A DNA stretch of 64,000 bases from Calonectria ilicicola (GCA_020809705.1 CP085830.1:4712001-4776000); one strand, 5' to 3'. Shown: positions 25,073 through 36,438, counted from the stretch's first letter. The notes: generated by a model not told the origin, from the letters alone. A program made the numbers and translations.

Positions 25073-28000
25073 CTAAAATCGAGGCCGGCGCCCTGTGTCA
25101 AGATTCTTAATCAATTTTTGTGTTGCATTGCCAGGTGTGTCGAAGTCCAAATCCCCATCATCAGATCCCGAATCCGAAACATTTCCGTTGTTATTTTGTG
25201 CTTGGTTAGCAACAGCAACTTGGCCCCGATTGGCACCTCGAATTCGTCCCGCATTGGGTTGTCCGTTTAGGCGGCGGTTTCGCCTCCCGTTGGCGTTGAC
25301 GTTGCCACCACCACCTGCCACACGAGCAGGTACCAATGCGGCCAGCTGGCCTACGGGCGGGACAGGGCCACCAACTATCTGACGGGGCAAGGCATTGATT
25401 CTTGCCGCGATTCGCTGTTGCCGCTGCTGTAGCTGTAGCTGTTGTTGGTTTTGTGGATTTTGTCCTGGGAGCATTTGGTATCCCGCCTGAGCTCCGGCTT
25501 GATAACCCACGTAGGCAACTGCAGCACCTACAGCTAAACCAACAGGGGCCGAAACGACCGCCGCAGTAGCTAACCCAACTCCAAATACCCCGTGAGCCAC
25601 AGCCGTAGTGATTCCTGCACCTGCAAGAGCACTTCCTATAGTTTTGACGGGGGCTCGCATCACCTGCTGCGCCATACCTCGCAGGGTATCTCGTATTGTG
25701 CCTTCAGGGTCAACCCAATTGACCGGATCATTTGCGCAATAGGAGTACATGTTAGGCCCGTCAGTCGTATCAAGGGGATCTGGAGAAAGCCATCTCCCTA
25801 GGTGCGGCAGGTATGATCGCGCACCACAATGGTAAAAGCCCGTCTCTTTATCACGGCGGTACGCAGCAAACCGGTAAACACTTGGTGCTTTAATATCAGC
25901 GCCGCAGCTTACAAATGTTGACTTGCCAAAAGGGCAGTACTCTTCATAGGAAACCACGCGAGCCTCGTTATCGACCTCGAGATTGGGACTCAAGCTATAC
26001 CGAAGTAGTGTTGGAGATGTGGCTGCATTTTCTTCTGAGCTTTCTGCTATGACCACATGGTCGTGGTTATTGGAACGATTGCCAATCAAAGATCGTTTGG
26101 TCATGGTAGAGGTAGTGCCGTCACCGGCATATTGATAGAATATCTCACTCTCATTCAGGAACAATGTTTGCTTGAGTTTGACAATTTCTTTCCTCTCCGT
26201 AGTTGTATACCTCTCAGTCACTTTTCGTATCCGCTTACCACTACTATCATATACATACCATGACGTTTCTGGTGTCGAGGTTCCCCCTTCGGCAACTTTC
26301 TGTTGGGAAACGGCCTTGAGCTTGCGTGTGCAGTCCCACTGGAGCTGTGAAAAACCCGCCATTGATGTTATACACCCGTTTGCGTAGTCCCCAGTATCAG
26401 ACTCGTAGCCGTATTTTTCAGTACGACCAGATATTTCCGTATGACTTAGACGATTTCCAAATTTTCCAGGATCGGTCAGACTTGGCTCCTCGTAGGTGTA
26501 AACGCGAGTCCATCCAGCTGTCATGGCATCCGCCACTTCGTGACGCTTTGTCAACATGTTATCCGCATCGTCGTACGTGTAAGTCTCCTGATATGAAGTC
26601 ACTTGGCCACTCATTTTGAAAAGCCCCATTTTGGCTAGCGGGTTTGCTCGATTAGCTTGGTTGGTGAGCGAACCACTACCTCGACCGGAGACCATCTCTC
26701 TCCCGGTAGCCATGACCAATCGGCCCCAGGGATCGTACCGATATTCCTTTTCTGGTTTTGCAATATTGTTTCTGTATGCAATAGCGCTCTGTGCACCGTC
26801 TGTAGTGGAAACGAGGCGGCCCATGGCATCATAGATATATGACAAGTCCTCCAACACCATTCCAGTGTGGCTATTGGTCTTTTTGGTCAGGATATGTCGG
26901 GTACTTGTATCGTATGAATACAAAGTCGTGGATTTGTTGCCGTATTGAATGGTACTGGGGAGATCATCCGCAGTATGGATAACGTTCGAAATGATAGTCG
27001 TCCACCGTTCGCCCCCGGACTCCTTTGTCTTTAACCCAACCATTGCCCCATTGAGATTGAATCTTGTTTGTTTTTGCCTGCCCAATGAATCTACACCCAA
27101 GACCGGTCGATCAAGGGCATCGTATGTCGTCTTGGTAAAGTATATTGTTGGTTCTCTCTTCACATCTTCATCCCAGTCAACACTTCCTTTATATTCTGCA
27201 GTAAGCTGCATTGTCTCAAGCACAATGTTCCCTTTAAAGTCATACTGGAAGGTTTTCACTCCCGATTGATCGTAGACCTTTGAAATCCTTCCACGTAGGT
27301 TGAACACTTCGGCCCCAGTTTCCCCTTCCCCATATTCTGTCTGAGACCAGAGGTATTCGTTTGCACCTTGAGCTTCCCGAACGCGTATTTCAACTTGTCT
27401 GCGCAGTTCGTCGTAAACGAAGTGCTTAGATGCACCCTGGCGGTTGAGGCATAACATCTTGTGGCCTAAGCAATCGTAAACCGTCATATCACGTCCTACA
27501 TCCATGTTGGAGACAAAAAGCCGACGTCCTTGTCGGTCGTACTGACCATGCTGAACGACGCGATGTTGGGCATCTATCTCACAGATCTTTCGTCCGTGGA
27601 TATCATATTCAGATCTAAAAGCGCGAGACATGGTTTGGGAAATTTGAACACTGACAATCTCTGTCCCGTGTGCGTCCAAATGGGAGATTGTAGGAGCTCC
27701 CATGGAGTCTTGTCCTGATCTCTCCGCAGCAATTCTGGATTTTGCATCACCATTACGATGAAGGTCTAACCAAGACGGGAGAAACGTTGAAGACGGGAGG
27801 GAATTGAAATACGGACCAACATCTGGGTCAGCCTGTGGGTTACTGATATTGATGGTGTCTCCCTCCGCATATTCTGTGCTCGACCATGCCGAAAAAGCAC
27901 TTTTGGACCACGTGTGATTTGGGTGGAGAGTGCCAACGTTGCGGCCAAGAACGTCAGTAAAATCAATTGTTGATGGGGAGTCAATCTCCAAGTGGTTTTT

Positions 28001-31000
28001 GTAGAGATGGTCTGATGACATGAATGGTTGGTGAGTCTTCACAGCCTTGTTATCCATGTTATGAACAGTGCAGTCGCTAATGCACCACTCTTGTTTGTCA
28101 CCACCCCATGAGACAAGCGTGGACGTCTGAATTTTGGAGCCTTGGCTATTAAAATAAGTGATAGTCATAGAAATATCACTTGACTCGGTCTCTTGGCCGA
28201 ATAGATGTTGAGTTCGTGCTAATTCAATCACGAATGGTGGCAATCGGCGCCCCCCCTCCTTCAGTATGCCGTGGGAGAATATCCAGCGCTTTCCCCAGGA
28301 ACCCATTAGTTCTGTTAAAGAGGTCTTTGTTGGTCTGGATATGACCTCTCGTAGAGTTGCGACTGGGACAACTTTGGGAACTTGGTAATCGAGATCGTCT
28401 CCCACTTGCTCGTCAACCTTGCCCATTTTGGACATTCCTGTCATGTTTCCAAATACATCATGATGCATTTCAACTCTGTTCCCATTAGGGTTTGTAAGCG
28501 TCACTGGCTGCAAGGTTTTGTAACTGTTGGCGGCGGTTGTGACATTTCCCAGAGCATCCTCACCTTCAATGGGGAGTAAACAATATGGGTCCATCTTGAC
28601 AGTTGACTCGTTTTTGAACGCGTCAACATTTACCGATGGTGTAAAGAATGTTTTCCGCGCTCTCAAAAGCTCTGAGTCCCTAGGTTCACGGGAATCATGT
28701 CGGCCAAAATAGGTGCGAGAAGAAGGAATCCACCAGTTCCCGTCCCCGTCAATCTCGCAGTATCCACCTTCTTCCCTTAGATTGGCTAAAGATTCATCTG
28801 AGATATCACGTCCGTATGCCGAATCTAGGTCTTCCCTTTCAAGGCAAAGATCAAACTTCTGACCGACAATTACGGTTCCAGGCTCAATCAGACCCGGCGA
28901 AAGACATTTGGAGAGATCTGCACTCAAGTAGAGTATGCGAGAAGAGTGACCCCGAATGACTTCAACATTCTGGTAAGTTGACGACTCGTCGGGCGAAAGG
29001 CTGAACACACTTGAGGGGTCCTTTCTCGCAATCATGATATCGACAAATGCGGGAAGCGCGGGGTTTAGTACTCGGAGCACATTTGTCTCTGCCACTTGGG
29101 GTTGGTAGAATACGCTTTCAGAGTCAATACATTTTGTATATGTGGTTTCTGTGTATGTGACTTCGTGTCTTTCTTGCAATAAACAACTTTGGAAGTCTCC
29201 CAAAGAACTCTTTCTTTTGCCATATAGCACCTGGGCTAACTTTGTTGTATCTCCAAATTTGTTCTTCTCAAGGGTGAGGGTGTGTTCGATATGTGCGTCT
29301 TCCTCTTCGCGCTCGTACGTGATGGAGACTGATTCGCGTGAAGAAATTCGAAACGATCCGGGATTTTGCTTATCTTCGGGCTTAATAAGCATGTCGACGT
29401 CGTATGTGCTCTCCTTTACAGAATATGGGATAGCCTCTTTAGCAGTTCCATCGAGTCCGTACGTCTCCACGCGAACTTCAGAACCCCGAAGAGAACGAAT
29501 TGCTTGCTGGCGATAAAAGGCATCGAGGTCTTCTGATATGACAGTTTGGGCAAGGACTTGTCCAAACACTCGGCTTGGGATGAGAGCGAGGTGAAAAGAA
29601 CCTGTATGGAACCATAGCTTCTCATATTTTGTCGGGGTTCGAAATGCTTTCACCTCGGACACGAGTGTTATCTCATCATGTTGCCAGCGCTCGACCATGC
29701 CAAAGCCGCAAAACTCTTGCTCGTCACCATCATAGCACCCCTGATGATATGCATATTTGGTGACGCGTTTTGACAATGCAAATGCGTCGCGTTCCACAAC
29801 CTTCGATACGACCTGCACTGGAAATGGGAGTCTCGTCTCCCAAGGCTGCCCAGCTCGTTCATCCCTTAGATAAAAATAGGTAGATGGTCTATACGACACC
29901 TTCCTCTCAAGCCCTCGATTGTCGGCTACCGATGTGAGAAGGTAAGGTTTGGCTCCTCCCGAAAAGTCAAGGTAGCGAATAATCAAATCATCTGTGCTGC
30001 TGCCGTCCGATCCAACCCAGCACAAGCTAGCAGTACCACTGCCATGTATATCAAGCGTGAAAACGTCTGATAGTCGATGAATATCTGGGAATTGGGCAAC
30101 ATATACTCCCTTGCTCCATGAGTTACCACATTGGTTAAAGTAAATCATAACACCCCCGCCAGGCTGAATATATAGCATGTCTTTAGTCCCACTACCGTCA
30201 ACGTCAAGCAAGCGAAGTCGGTCGAAAGAAAATAGATCGCTGCTCTCCATGTGTGGTGAGTTGTCCATTACGACTTCGTTACCAAAGCGTCCGTATCCGA
30301 GATTTGCCCAATATGAGACGCGTCCATTAGACACCTGGACAATGTCTTCCAAACCATCGCCGCACATATCAGCGATATATGTTGCCTTGTAGTCATTAGC
30401 TACTAGCAAGCGTGGGTTATTGGACTCTGCTGCAGCAGCCTGACATTGATGTGCAGCTCCGAATCCTTTCCTGCCCAATGATTCCTGCCACAACAGATCT
30501 CCGTTATTGTTCATCATGAGAACGTCATTAACGCCGCTTTTGGTCAGGTCAACCCTTTTCGTAAGCCCTGGATCAAAACGCTCTGTCGAGATTGATTCAA
30601 ACGATTGGAAAGGCAACCACCGGCTTTCTGTGCCTTCGTTTTGGCGCTCATAGTAGCCATGATTAAGACCATGTTCATTTGCAACAACAAGACTATGGTT
30701 ACCACTACCGTCCAAATCTTCAAATGAGGTTTTAGTTTGGTCCATTACTGATGGGATAACGGAAAGCTGTTGCATTCTCCCAAAATCGTCAGCCACCTCC
30801 AGGTCACTTTCGGGCTCCGACTCTGACTCTGAATCATCGCTTTTGAAATTGAGAGCTGTCTCATTCCTTTGGTAGTACCACGCCCCTTGGTGTTGTACAA
30901 GCAGGCCAGGGGAACCCTCGGCATCAAGATCAATCCAATGCGTGACCATTTGAGGACCTGAAACAGGAAGTGTCTGCAAACAGCGAGGCTTGATGTGCTC

Positions 31001-32320
31001 GACTGGGAGGCTCTGTACATCTGGAAGCTGGGAATAATTTATCGTCACCGGGCCTATGCTCTCGGTCAAGTATTGCCGTTTGAAGTTATCAAAAATATGA
31101 TTGCTTTGCATGATAGAACTTAGTAGAGCACCCGTTGGAAGTTCGTTGTACGTAAAAGACATGGAAGAAACTAAATAATCAGGGGTGCGAAGTGTGTCCG
31201 GGAAATGGTGGAACATGAGGATTCTCCGACAGAGCCGATATGTCCTAATTTCAAATCCTGATTCAAACGAAGAGAAAGGATCGGGTCGGAGATCCCACTC
31301 TTTGATTTGGGAGGTCTGAGGGTAGGAATAGTCATGTTCTCCGTAGTCAAAAACCATCTCATAAAACCAATTTGTCGTCTGTAAAAGAACTGGATCAATG
31401 TCCCAGGTAGTCATATCACGACAGGGAATTTGGTTTCCATATTTGATAGACTTGAGATAACGAGCCCGGCTTCGCACTTCAGTATCTCGATTCATTTCGC
31501 ACAGTTGCAGTTCCCCATCCCCTCCTAGGATTCCGGCGTCATTCTCAGCCTTGTATGAATAGCTAATGGAATTTCCAAAGGGATCATACGATTCGCAAAT
31601 ACACCAGGAGAAGACATGCTTGTGTGCACCGTGACCTCCAAAGACTCTCGAGTTATCATTGCGGCCATATATATTAGTAAAGTTATCACCAGAAATGGTT
31701 CTCCAGAAAACATCTCCAGAGTCCTTCGTGTTGGTCCATTTCTCAATGCGCAACGTTTGGTTGTGTTCTGTTCGTAATTTATACTTCAGTATCGAGTAAC
31801 CAGTTGAGCTCGTTCCTGGGATATTGGAGACGAGGATAAGATCATCAGAGTCAGATGTGACGAAGTCATGATCGTCTTCGAGATATCGCGGGATGGAGTG
31901 TGAAGTCTTTCTTGTAATAGTCTGGGTAGACATTCGCCATCCAACGCCAAATAGCCCATTCCCGCTGCCCGAGTCATATTCAAGGCTCAGGTTTGGATTA
32001 AAGTCATTGCGACCTGGTGTTACGGGGACTGGAATTTTCATCGAAAAAGTTCCTTTGGACGGATTTACGCTGAACTTTTGGTCGATTGATCGCAGTGCTC
32101 CGCCTCCCTTGCCAGTGATACAGTTAGCTGCGTCCAGCTGGAATGTGCGTGGGGACGGCAGTGATGAATTCAACGGGGCACCATCGCCTGATGCTCCCGT
32201 TGTGTTTGATGCTGAAACTGATGACGGACCAGAAGCATACTGTGGATCTTCCGCTCCTGATGAGCCCCATCGCTGGCTCGGCTGCGGAAGTGATTGTTCA
32301 GACTTGAGCGTTGGAGACAT
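25073..32320 (-). CDS. Tc toxin TcB-TcC-like fusion protein (SpvB / RHS cocoon)
   Basis: A single intronless frame of 2415 residues. After a 60-residue Ser/Pro-rich leader comes an SpvB-type region (from about residue 64, including the DSGSGNGLFGVGW motif), then FG-GAP-like beta-propeller repeats (about 480-800), the middle region typical of TcB, many YD/RHS repeats (about 1500-2140) and an RHS core (about 2143-2202) ending in VDPEG, next to where bacterial TcC proteins cut themselves. The last 212 residues are a separate C-terminal domain: a Gly/Ala-rich hydrophobic stretch, then Gln- and Arg/Asn-rich tracts and an acidic Ser/Asp patch. In bacteria TcB and TcC are usually two genes and form a hollow shell holding the C-terminal domain; here they are fused. 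No signal peptide is seen. The absence of introns over 7.2 kb is unlike most genes in the window and fits bacterial ancestry. The family call is firm; activity is inference. Confidence 0.9.
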   Translation of the reverse strand: MSPTLKSEQSLPQPSQRWGSSGAEDPQYASGPSSVSASNTTGASGDGAPLNSSLPSPRTFQLDAANCITGKGGGALRSIDQKFSVNPSKGTFSMKIPVPVTPGRNDFNPNLSLEYDSGSGNGLFGVGWRMSTQTITRKTSHSIPRYLEDDHDFVTSDSDDLILVSNIPGTSSTGYSILKYKLRTEHNQTLRIEKWTNTKDSGDVFWRTISGDNFTNIYGRNDNSRVFGGHGAHKHVFSWCICESYDPFGNSISYSYKAENDAGILGGDGELQLCEMNRDTEVRSRARYLKSIKYGNQIPCRDMTTWDIDPVLLQTTNWFYEMVFDYGEHDYSYPQTSQIKEWDLRPDPFSSFESGFEIRTYRLCRRILMFHHFPDTLRTPDYLVSSMSFTYNELPTGALLSSIMQSNHIFDNFKRQYLTESIGPVTINYSQLPDVQSLPVEHIKPRCLQTLPVSGPQMVTHWIDLDAEGSPGLLVQHQGAWYYQRNETALNFKSDDSESESEPESDLEVADDFGRMQQLSVIPSVMDQTKTSFEDLDGSGNHSLVVANEHGLNHGYYERQNEGTESRWLPFQSFESISTERFDPGLTKRVDLTKSGVNDVLMMNNNGDLLWQESLGRKGFGAAHQCQAAAAESNNPRLLVANDYKATYIADMCGDGLEDIVQVSNGRVSYWANLGYGRFGNEVVMDNSPHMESSDLFSFDRLRLLDVDGSGTKDMLYIQPGGGVMIYFNQCGNSWSKGVYVAQFPDIHRLSDVFTLDIHGSGTASLCWVGSDGSSTDDLIIRYLDFSGGAKPYLLTSVADNRGLERKVSYRPSTYFYLRDERAGQPWETRLPFPVQVVSKVVERDAFALSKRVTKYAYHQGCYDGDEQEFCGFGMVERWQHDEITLVSEVKAFRTPTKYEKLWFHTGSFHLALIPSRVFGQVLAQTVISEDLDAFYRQQAIRSLRGSEVRVETYGLDGTAKEAIPYSVKESTYDVDMLIKPEDKQNPGSFRISSRESVSITYEREEEDAHIEHTLTLEKNKFGDTTKLAQVLYGKRKSSLGDFQSCLLQERHEVTYTETTYTKCIDSESVFYQPQVAETNVLRVLNPALPAFVDIMIARKDPSSVFSLSPDESSTYQNVEVIRGHSSRILYLSADLSKCLSPGLIEPGTVIVGQKFDLCLEREDLDSAYGRDISDESLANLREEGGYCEIDGDGNWWIPSSRTYFGRHDSREPRDSELLRARKTFFTPSVNVDAFKNESTVKMDPYCLLPIEGEDALGNVTTAANSYKTLQPVTLTNPNGNRVEMHHDVFGNMTGMSKMGKVDEQVGDDLDYQVPKVVPVATLREVISRPTKTSLTELMGSWGKRWIFSHGILKEGGRRLPPFVIELARTQHLFGQETESSDISMTITYFNSQGSKIQTSTLVSWGGDKQEWCISDCTVHNMDNKAVKTHQPFMSSDHLYKNHLEIDSPSTIDFTDVLGRNVGTLHPNHTWSKSAFSAWSSTEYAEGDTINISNPQADPDVGPYFNSLPSSTFLPSWLDLHRNGDAKSRIAAERSGQDSMGAPTISHLDAHGTEIVSVQISQTMSRAFRSEYDIHGRKICEIDAQHRVVQHGQYDRQGRRLFVSNMDVGRDMTVYDCLGHKMLCLNRQGASKHFVYDELRRQVEIRVREAQGANEYLWSQTEYGEGETGAEVFNLRGRISKVYDQSGVKTFQYDFKGNIVLETMQLTAEYKGSVDWDEDVKREPTIYFTKTTYDALDRPVLGVDSLGRQKQTRFNLNGAMVGLKTKESGGERWTTIISNVIHTADDLPSTIQYGNKSTTLYSYDTSTRHILTKKTNSHTGMVLEDLSYIYDAMGRLVSTTDGAQSAIAYRNNIAKPEKEYRYDPWGRLVMATGREMVSGRGSGSLTNQANRANPLAKMGLFKMSGQVTSYQETYTYDDADNMLTKRHEVADAMTAGWTRVYTYEEPSLTDPGKFGNRLSHTEISGRTEKYGYESDTGDYANGCITSMAGFSQLQWDCTRKLKAVSQQKVAEGGTSTPETSWYVYDSSGKRIRKVTERYTTTERKEIVKLKQTLFLNESEIFYQYAGDGTTSTMTKRSLIGNRSNNHDHVVIAESSEENAATSPTLLRYSLSPNLEVDNEARVVSYEEYCPFGKSTFVSCGADIKAPSVYRFAAYRRDKETGFYHCGARSYLPHLGRWLSPDPLDTTDGPNMYSYCANDPVNWVDPEGTIRDTLRGMAQQVMRAPVKTIGSALAGAGITTAVAHGVFGVGLATAAVVSAPVGLAVGAAVAYVGYQAGAQAGYQMLPGQNPQNQQQLQLQQRQQRIAARINALPRQIVGGPVPPVGQLAALVPARVAGGGGNVNANGRRNRRLNGQPNAGRIRGANRGQVAVANQAQNNNGNVSDSGSDDGDLDFDTPGNATQKLIKNLDTGRRPRF

Positions 32321-32974
32321 TATTCAAAAACTAGAAAGGATGCAATAACAGTGGTTACTGCAGAAGACTCTCAATTGTTCCATGTCAAACTTGCAAAGGT
32401 GAACACCTCTCTGAAATTGACACCGACGAAAGCGGTTAGTGGCGATGGCGGAGAAAGGGCCTTGAGAAGTGCTTGAGACACCGCTAATAGACGTGGATAG
32501 AGAACTGAGACAGACACGAATGAATCTAGTACGTTTTGATCGTAATATTGCCAATAGATCCAAAATATTGTGGAACGCGACAAGGTCTAGGGTGGGCGTG
32601 ACGCTAAATCAAGCCTCTAAGCTGGTCGCTTGCGTGTTGACTGTGCCATTTCTTTTTAGCGTGCACTGTGTCCTGCACCTCCACGATAATCACGTCAATA
32701 GCAGGAAAGGCGCATCTTGATTTACATGGGTGATATACCTTCATTTAATTGGCAGCGGCATGGCTTTTTCACAGCCCATTGCTCAGCGCTCAAATGGCGG
32801 AGGGCGGCTGGAGCCGTCACGATCGAGCGCAACAAAACTAGATTTCGGTCTCGTACAATGTCATGCCCATCACATGGCCACACTATTACTGGAGCCAAAT
32901 TAAAATTAAAGGTACAGCATTAGGGGAGTAGGCAATACATGCGCCGTATATTTATTTCATAGAACTGGACGTCT
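32321..32974. promoter_or_regulatory. Promoter region of the TcB-TcC-like gene
   Basis: 654 bases between the 3' end of the seven-exon gene and the start of the TcB-TcC-like gene, both on the minus strand. A separate promoter is expected. I see no gene or clear motif. Confidence 0.4.
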
Positions 32975-35705
32975 TTACTCTACATGTATCATGTCTTCAG
33001 CATCTAACCAAGGAACTTCCTTGGCGTACTCTCTGTGAGAATGCGTACCAGGATTTGGCACCAGACTGGCGTGAAAGTGCTGAGTTGCATAATGTCCCAG
33101 CTGATTTCCGTTTCCGTCTTTGCGATCCCATCCTTCATCTACTCTGACCACGTAAGGCCCAGAACCCATTAGTGTACCGCGTGGTTCAATTAGATACGCC
33201 ACATCTCCAGATGGTACGATGAAGCTGTCGTGACCACTGGTAGGCAGGAGACTTGCCCTTATTGTTCCGTCTTGATCGATAGAAGAGACGACGTGTGCTT
33301 CTGCAGTATCGTATTCTTGTGGGCTATCCTCAAATGTGGCATCTTTTAAGAAGGTATGCGACCCGGGCAAGCCCACCCGGATTTTGAGACTAGTGAATAG
33401 ACGATCACCTAGCTCGGTTTCAGAGTAGGGGAATACGATAAATTTGGCCTCGCCAGTATCAGTATTGAGCTTAGCATTCATTACATTCCAAGTTAGCAAG
33501 GGGAAATGTCTCTTCACAGGCAACGGTGCCATAATCTTGGTTGCATCGGGGAACTTGAATGGCTCCAATGGTTGTTTGGGAGGATAAATTGCAATGGTGT
33601 CATTTTTGGGCCTAAGTCATATTTAGCATTATTTCTCGGGCATCATCTGGATTTTGCCTTACTGCTGCCAATCACAACTTGTTTTCATGTCTCCAGAATT
33701 ATCAAGATGAATGGGTCCAAACGCCAGCTGGTTTGCGCCTGGGTAGACGAAGGCACCCGCCTTTCGGAGCCATGCTGAAAATTGCTCCAAATTCTCCTTC
33801 AGAGTAGAAGTAATGGTGGACGTGATGACATCAACAGTGCTATCATTTGGGGTTGCATTAAAGTCGATGGGTAATCCATTATTGATAGATACACCATCAA
33901 TCTCTGGAACAATCATGCCGTTTGGGATATCAGGTTTCGTGTGGGATGTAAGAAGGCGAACATTGACGCTCCAGGATATCTTGTTTTCGAACCTTTAAGA
34001 GCATGAGGTCAGAGGTTTATTCAAAATGAGCTGTGGAGATCCGTCTAGGACAGCATAGGAGATGGTAAGTGACTCACACTTGCGATAGACTCTCATTATT
34101 GCGCTCGCATGAGAAGTTTGAGTCCTTTTTTCGCCATCCATCCCAATGATAGTATTTAATGACGGATGCGAATTTCAAAAAGTCTGATCCAGGCTCCCAG
34201 GTGACAGTAGCCTTTGACTGCGATTCAATTCGATATCTGCGAAACAGCTGCCCTGCATATTCCCCATTGTAGGCAAAAACATCGCTCTGGCTTCCTGGTG
34301 CTGCAAAGGTTCTATCCCAAGCATATTCTCCTTCTTTGGAATAGCTGAAACCAAACCCTGCGCTTGCCTGAAGCTGAGCGCTGAGCTCCGGATCGATGGG
34401 GTCGCCTCCTAAAAAGAAGCTGGGCTGTAGTACATATTGCTGAGACGAGTCGACAAATGATTTGGGTCTCAGCGGAACCAATCGGGACATTGCACAAAGA
34501 CCTTCCAACTTTGGGAGCAAGTGCTTTGTCAAGAAGTCTCCGTGGTTGAATATGGATGTCCCATTCAGCTTAGCACGTGCTCCAGCTGCAGGGCCAGCTA
34601 GTTCGTCTGTGAGCGATAATTTCTTCTCTTTTGGGAGAGGATCGTTGTTTGACTTTTCACAAAATAAGAAACAGTCGAACAGTTTTGGGGACTGCTCAGT
34701 CGACATTACTCCTGTAGCGGGGCCACTGTACTTGGCGAATTGCAGATGAAGAGCGGTAGGCACTTTGCAAGTTTAAGTGTCATTATACATTTGCTTATAC
34801 TTGGAGCGGGGAAAGACTATTACTAACCTGATGTAGGATCGAGAGGTATATCTGCAACTTGATAGTCAGATTCAATTCTGAGAAGCTTGCCAGTTTGAGA
34901 TGCAAAGGCGATGAAAATGAAATCGCGAAGCAGAGTGACTCACCACCGAGGAACTCTTTGGGTTGAATGGAAAAGAACGGGTTGTCTTGATGAGCAATTG
35001 CCCATCTTCTTAGAACGTTCTTTACAGGGGTGGCGATTTTTGAGTTTTTTGAGTCTTTGCTCCAAGCCATGAGCGTGGCCGTTGTCCCATCTGGTTTTCG
35101 ATAGAATGAGGCATCATAATCAGGAGCAGTCCATCCCTGAGCTAGTAGCGGAGTTGTATGTAAGTTACTCTTCGGCAAAGCAGTTGGAATAATGAAGTCT
35201 AGACTGCCCGGAAACAAATAGACGTACCAGAGAAAGCCGAGAGAAGCCGACGGATAGAATAGTCGCCAGGACTCAGTATCGAGTACTCACCATCCCCTGC
35301 TTTGGAGGTAACTGTGGGGTTCACGAGGTTTGCCCATGCAGTGATGATCCAGCCAGTCAAATCTTGAGAAGTGGTCTCGCTAAAGTAGATGCTTCCGGAT
35401 GCAAAGCTTTGCGTATTGCAACGTCAGTGGGTAAGTACTTTGGATGAGCTGAGTGTGAGGTTTTACCGGGTTTCAAAATAGATTTTTAGTTCCTTGGTCT
35501 CCTCGTCAAGTCCAAATACGACGGTGGGAGCGTCAAGCGTGCCCGTCATCCGAGCCTTGGTATTGGCATCCGTGTAGCTTAACTGAGAGAGATCAGGTTG
35601 CACCCGAAAGAGCTCTCGGAGGTAGTCATTGGCTGCACTTTGGGATAACCCATAAATATGGTCAAACGTTTCAGGGTTCGACATGATCGTTGGCTTAGGA
35701 TGCAA
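32975..35705 (-). CDS. Unrecognised seven-exon gene inside the Tc locus (possible TULIP/P47-like protein)
   Basis: My model, in transcription order: 35705-35467, 35406-35228, 35141-34944, 34851-34828, 34762-34078, 33992-33663 and 33611-32975. All introns are GT-AG, all phases match and the frame closes at 763 residues. The second intron is the least certain; a longer third exon starting at 35198 is possible with an earlier donor. No signal peptide or membrane helix is visible. The start (FDHIY near residue 11), alternating beta-strand character, and segments such as KISWSVNVRLL and AFVYPGANQLAFGP followed by GDM remind me of the TULIP/P47 proteins found with some bacterial toxin clusters, but this is a weak resemblance. 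It shares a divergent promoter with the TcA-like gene and lies between the two Tc components, so a role with them is plausible. Existence as a gene is well supported by the phased introns. Confidence 0.7.
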
Positions 35706-36438
35706 ACCGCTTCAATGAGATATAGAGAATAAGCAAGGGGATTTCAGTACAAAGCTTGAAAGTTAACACGCATACGTCAGTTATGTGCATTCTGGGCTGG
35801 TGTTATATATGTGGAGTGATCCCGTTGTTTCTGATGAACCAACTATCATCACCAGCAACAGCCTTTGGGTATCTACGTGCAGCTGAATTAGTTGTCGTGA
35901 CTAATACGGCTCTAGGGCGACGCCGCAGTCGACTAGCTGAACCCTGGTCAGCGGTAGACTAGAATCGGGTTAGTCAACTAAACTATTGAATTTTTTGACC
36001 CTCTTGCCAGACCAGAGCTGAATACAGTGCTGCATACAGTGCTGAATGTGGACACTGATCTATTGAAAACTGGTGCACTAGGTTTCTGCGTTTAGGGGCG
36101 CGACTTTCCGTGCTGCCGATTTCGTCCTAGCTCGACAACGCCATTCTGAAAATGGAGTAGATAATCGATATCACACGGCATGTTGTATTGCACACTCACG
36201 CGTAAGCGATTAACGGCACCGACATAGGCTGAAAGCAAACTATCGCTGCTAATGTGGTTAGTCAAATAGCCCCTGCATCAGTAGTTTTATTGTTTGAACG
36301 AGGTTGGGAATTACGTATGCTATTGTTCCCCATATCAACCCGAATTCCCTATATCGATGGGTAGAAAATGGGATTTGGGTTCTGTGAGGGATTCATTGTT
36401 GCGCCTAATATCAGAACAGCGCCGAAAAGTCATTAGCC
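35706..36438. promoter_or_regulatory. Shared divergent promoter of the TcA-like gene and its neighbour
   Basis: 733 bases between two divergent starts. It contains a tandem direct repeat of ATACAGTGCTG at 36022-36032 and 36034-36044, and CGG-type triplets that Zn2Cys6 regulators could bind (for example near 35950). Joint control of both genes is likely from the layout only. Confidence 0.5.
36022..36044 (+). repeat. Tandem direct repeat (11 bp x 2) in the divergent promoter
   Basis: ATACAGTGCTG occurs twice with one base between copies, and both copies are flanked by GCTGAAT-like sequence. It could be a regulator site or chance. Confidence 0.6.
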
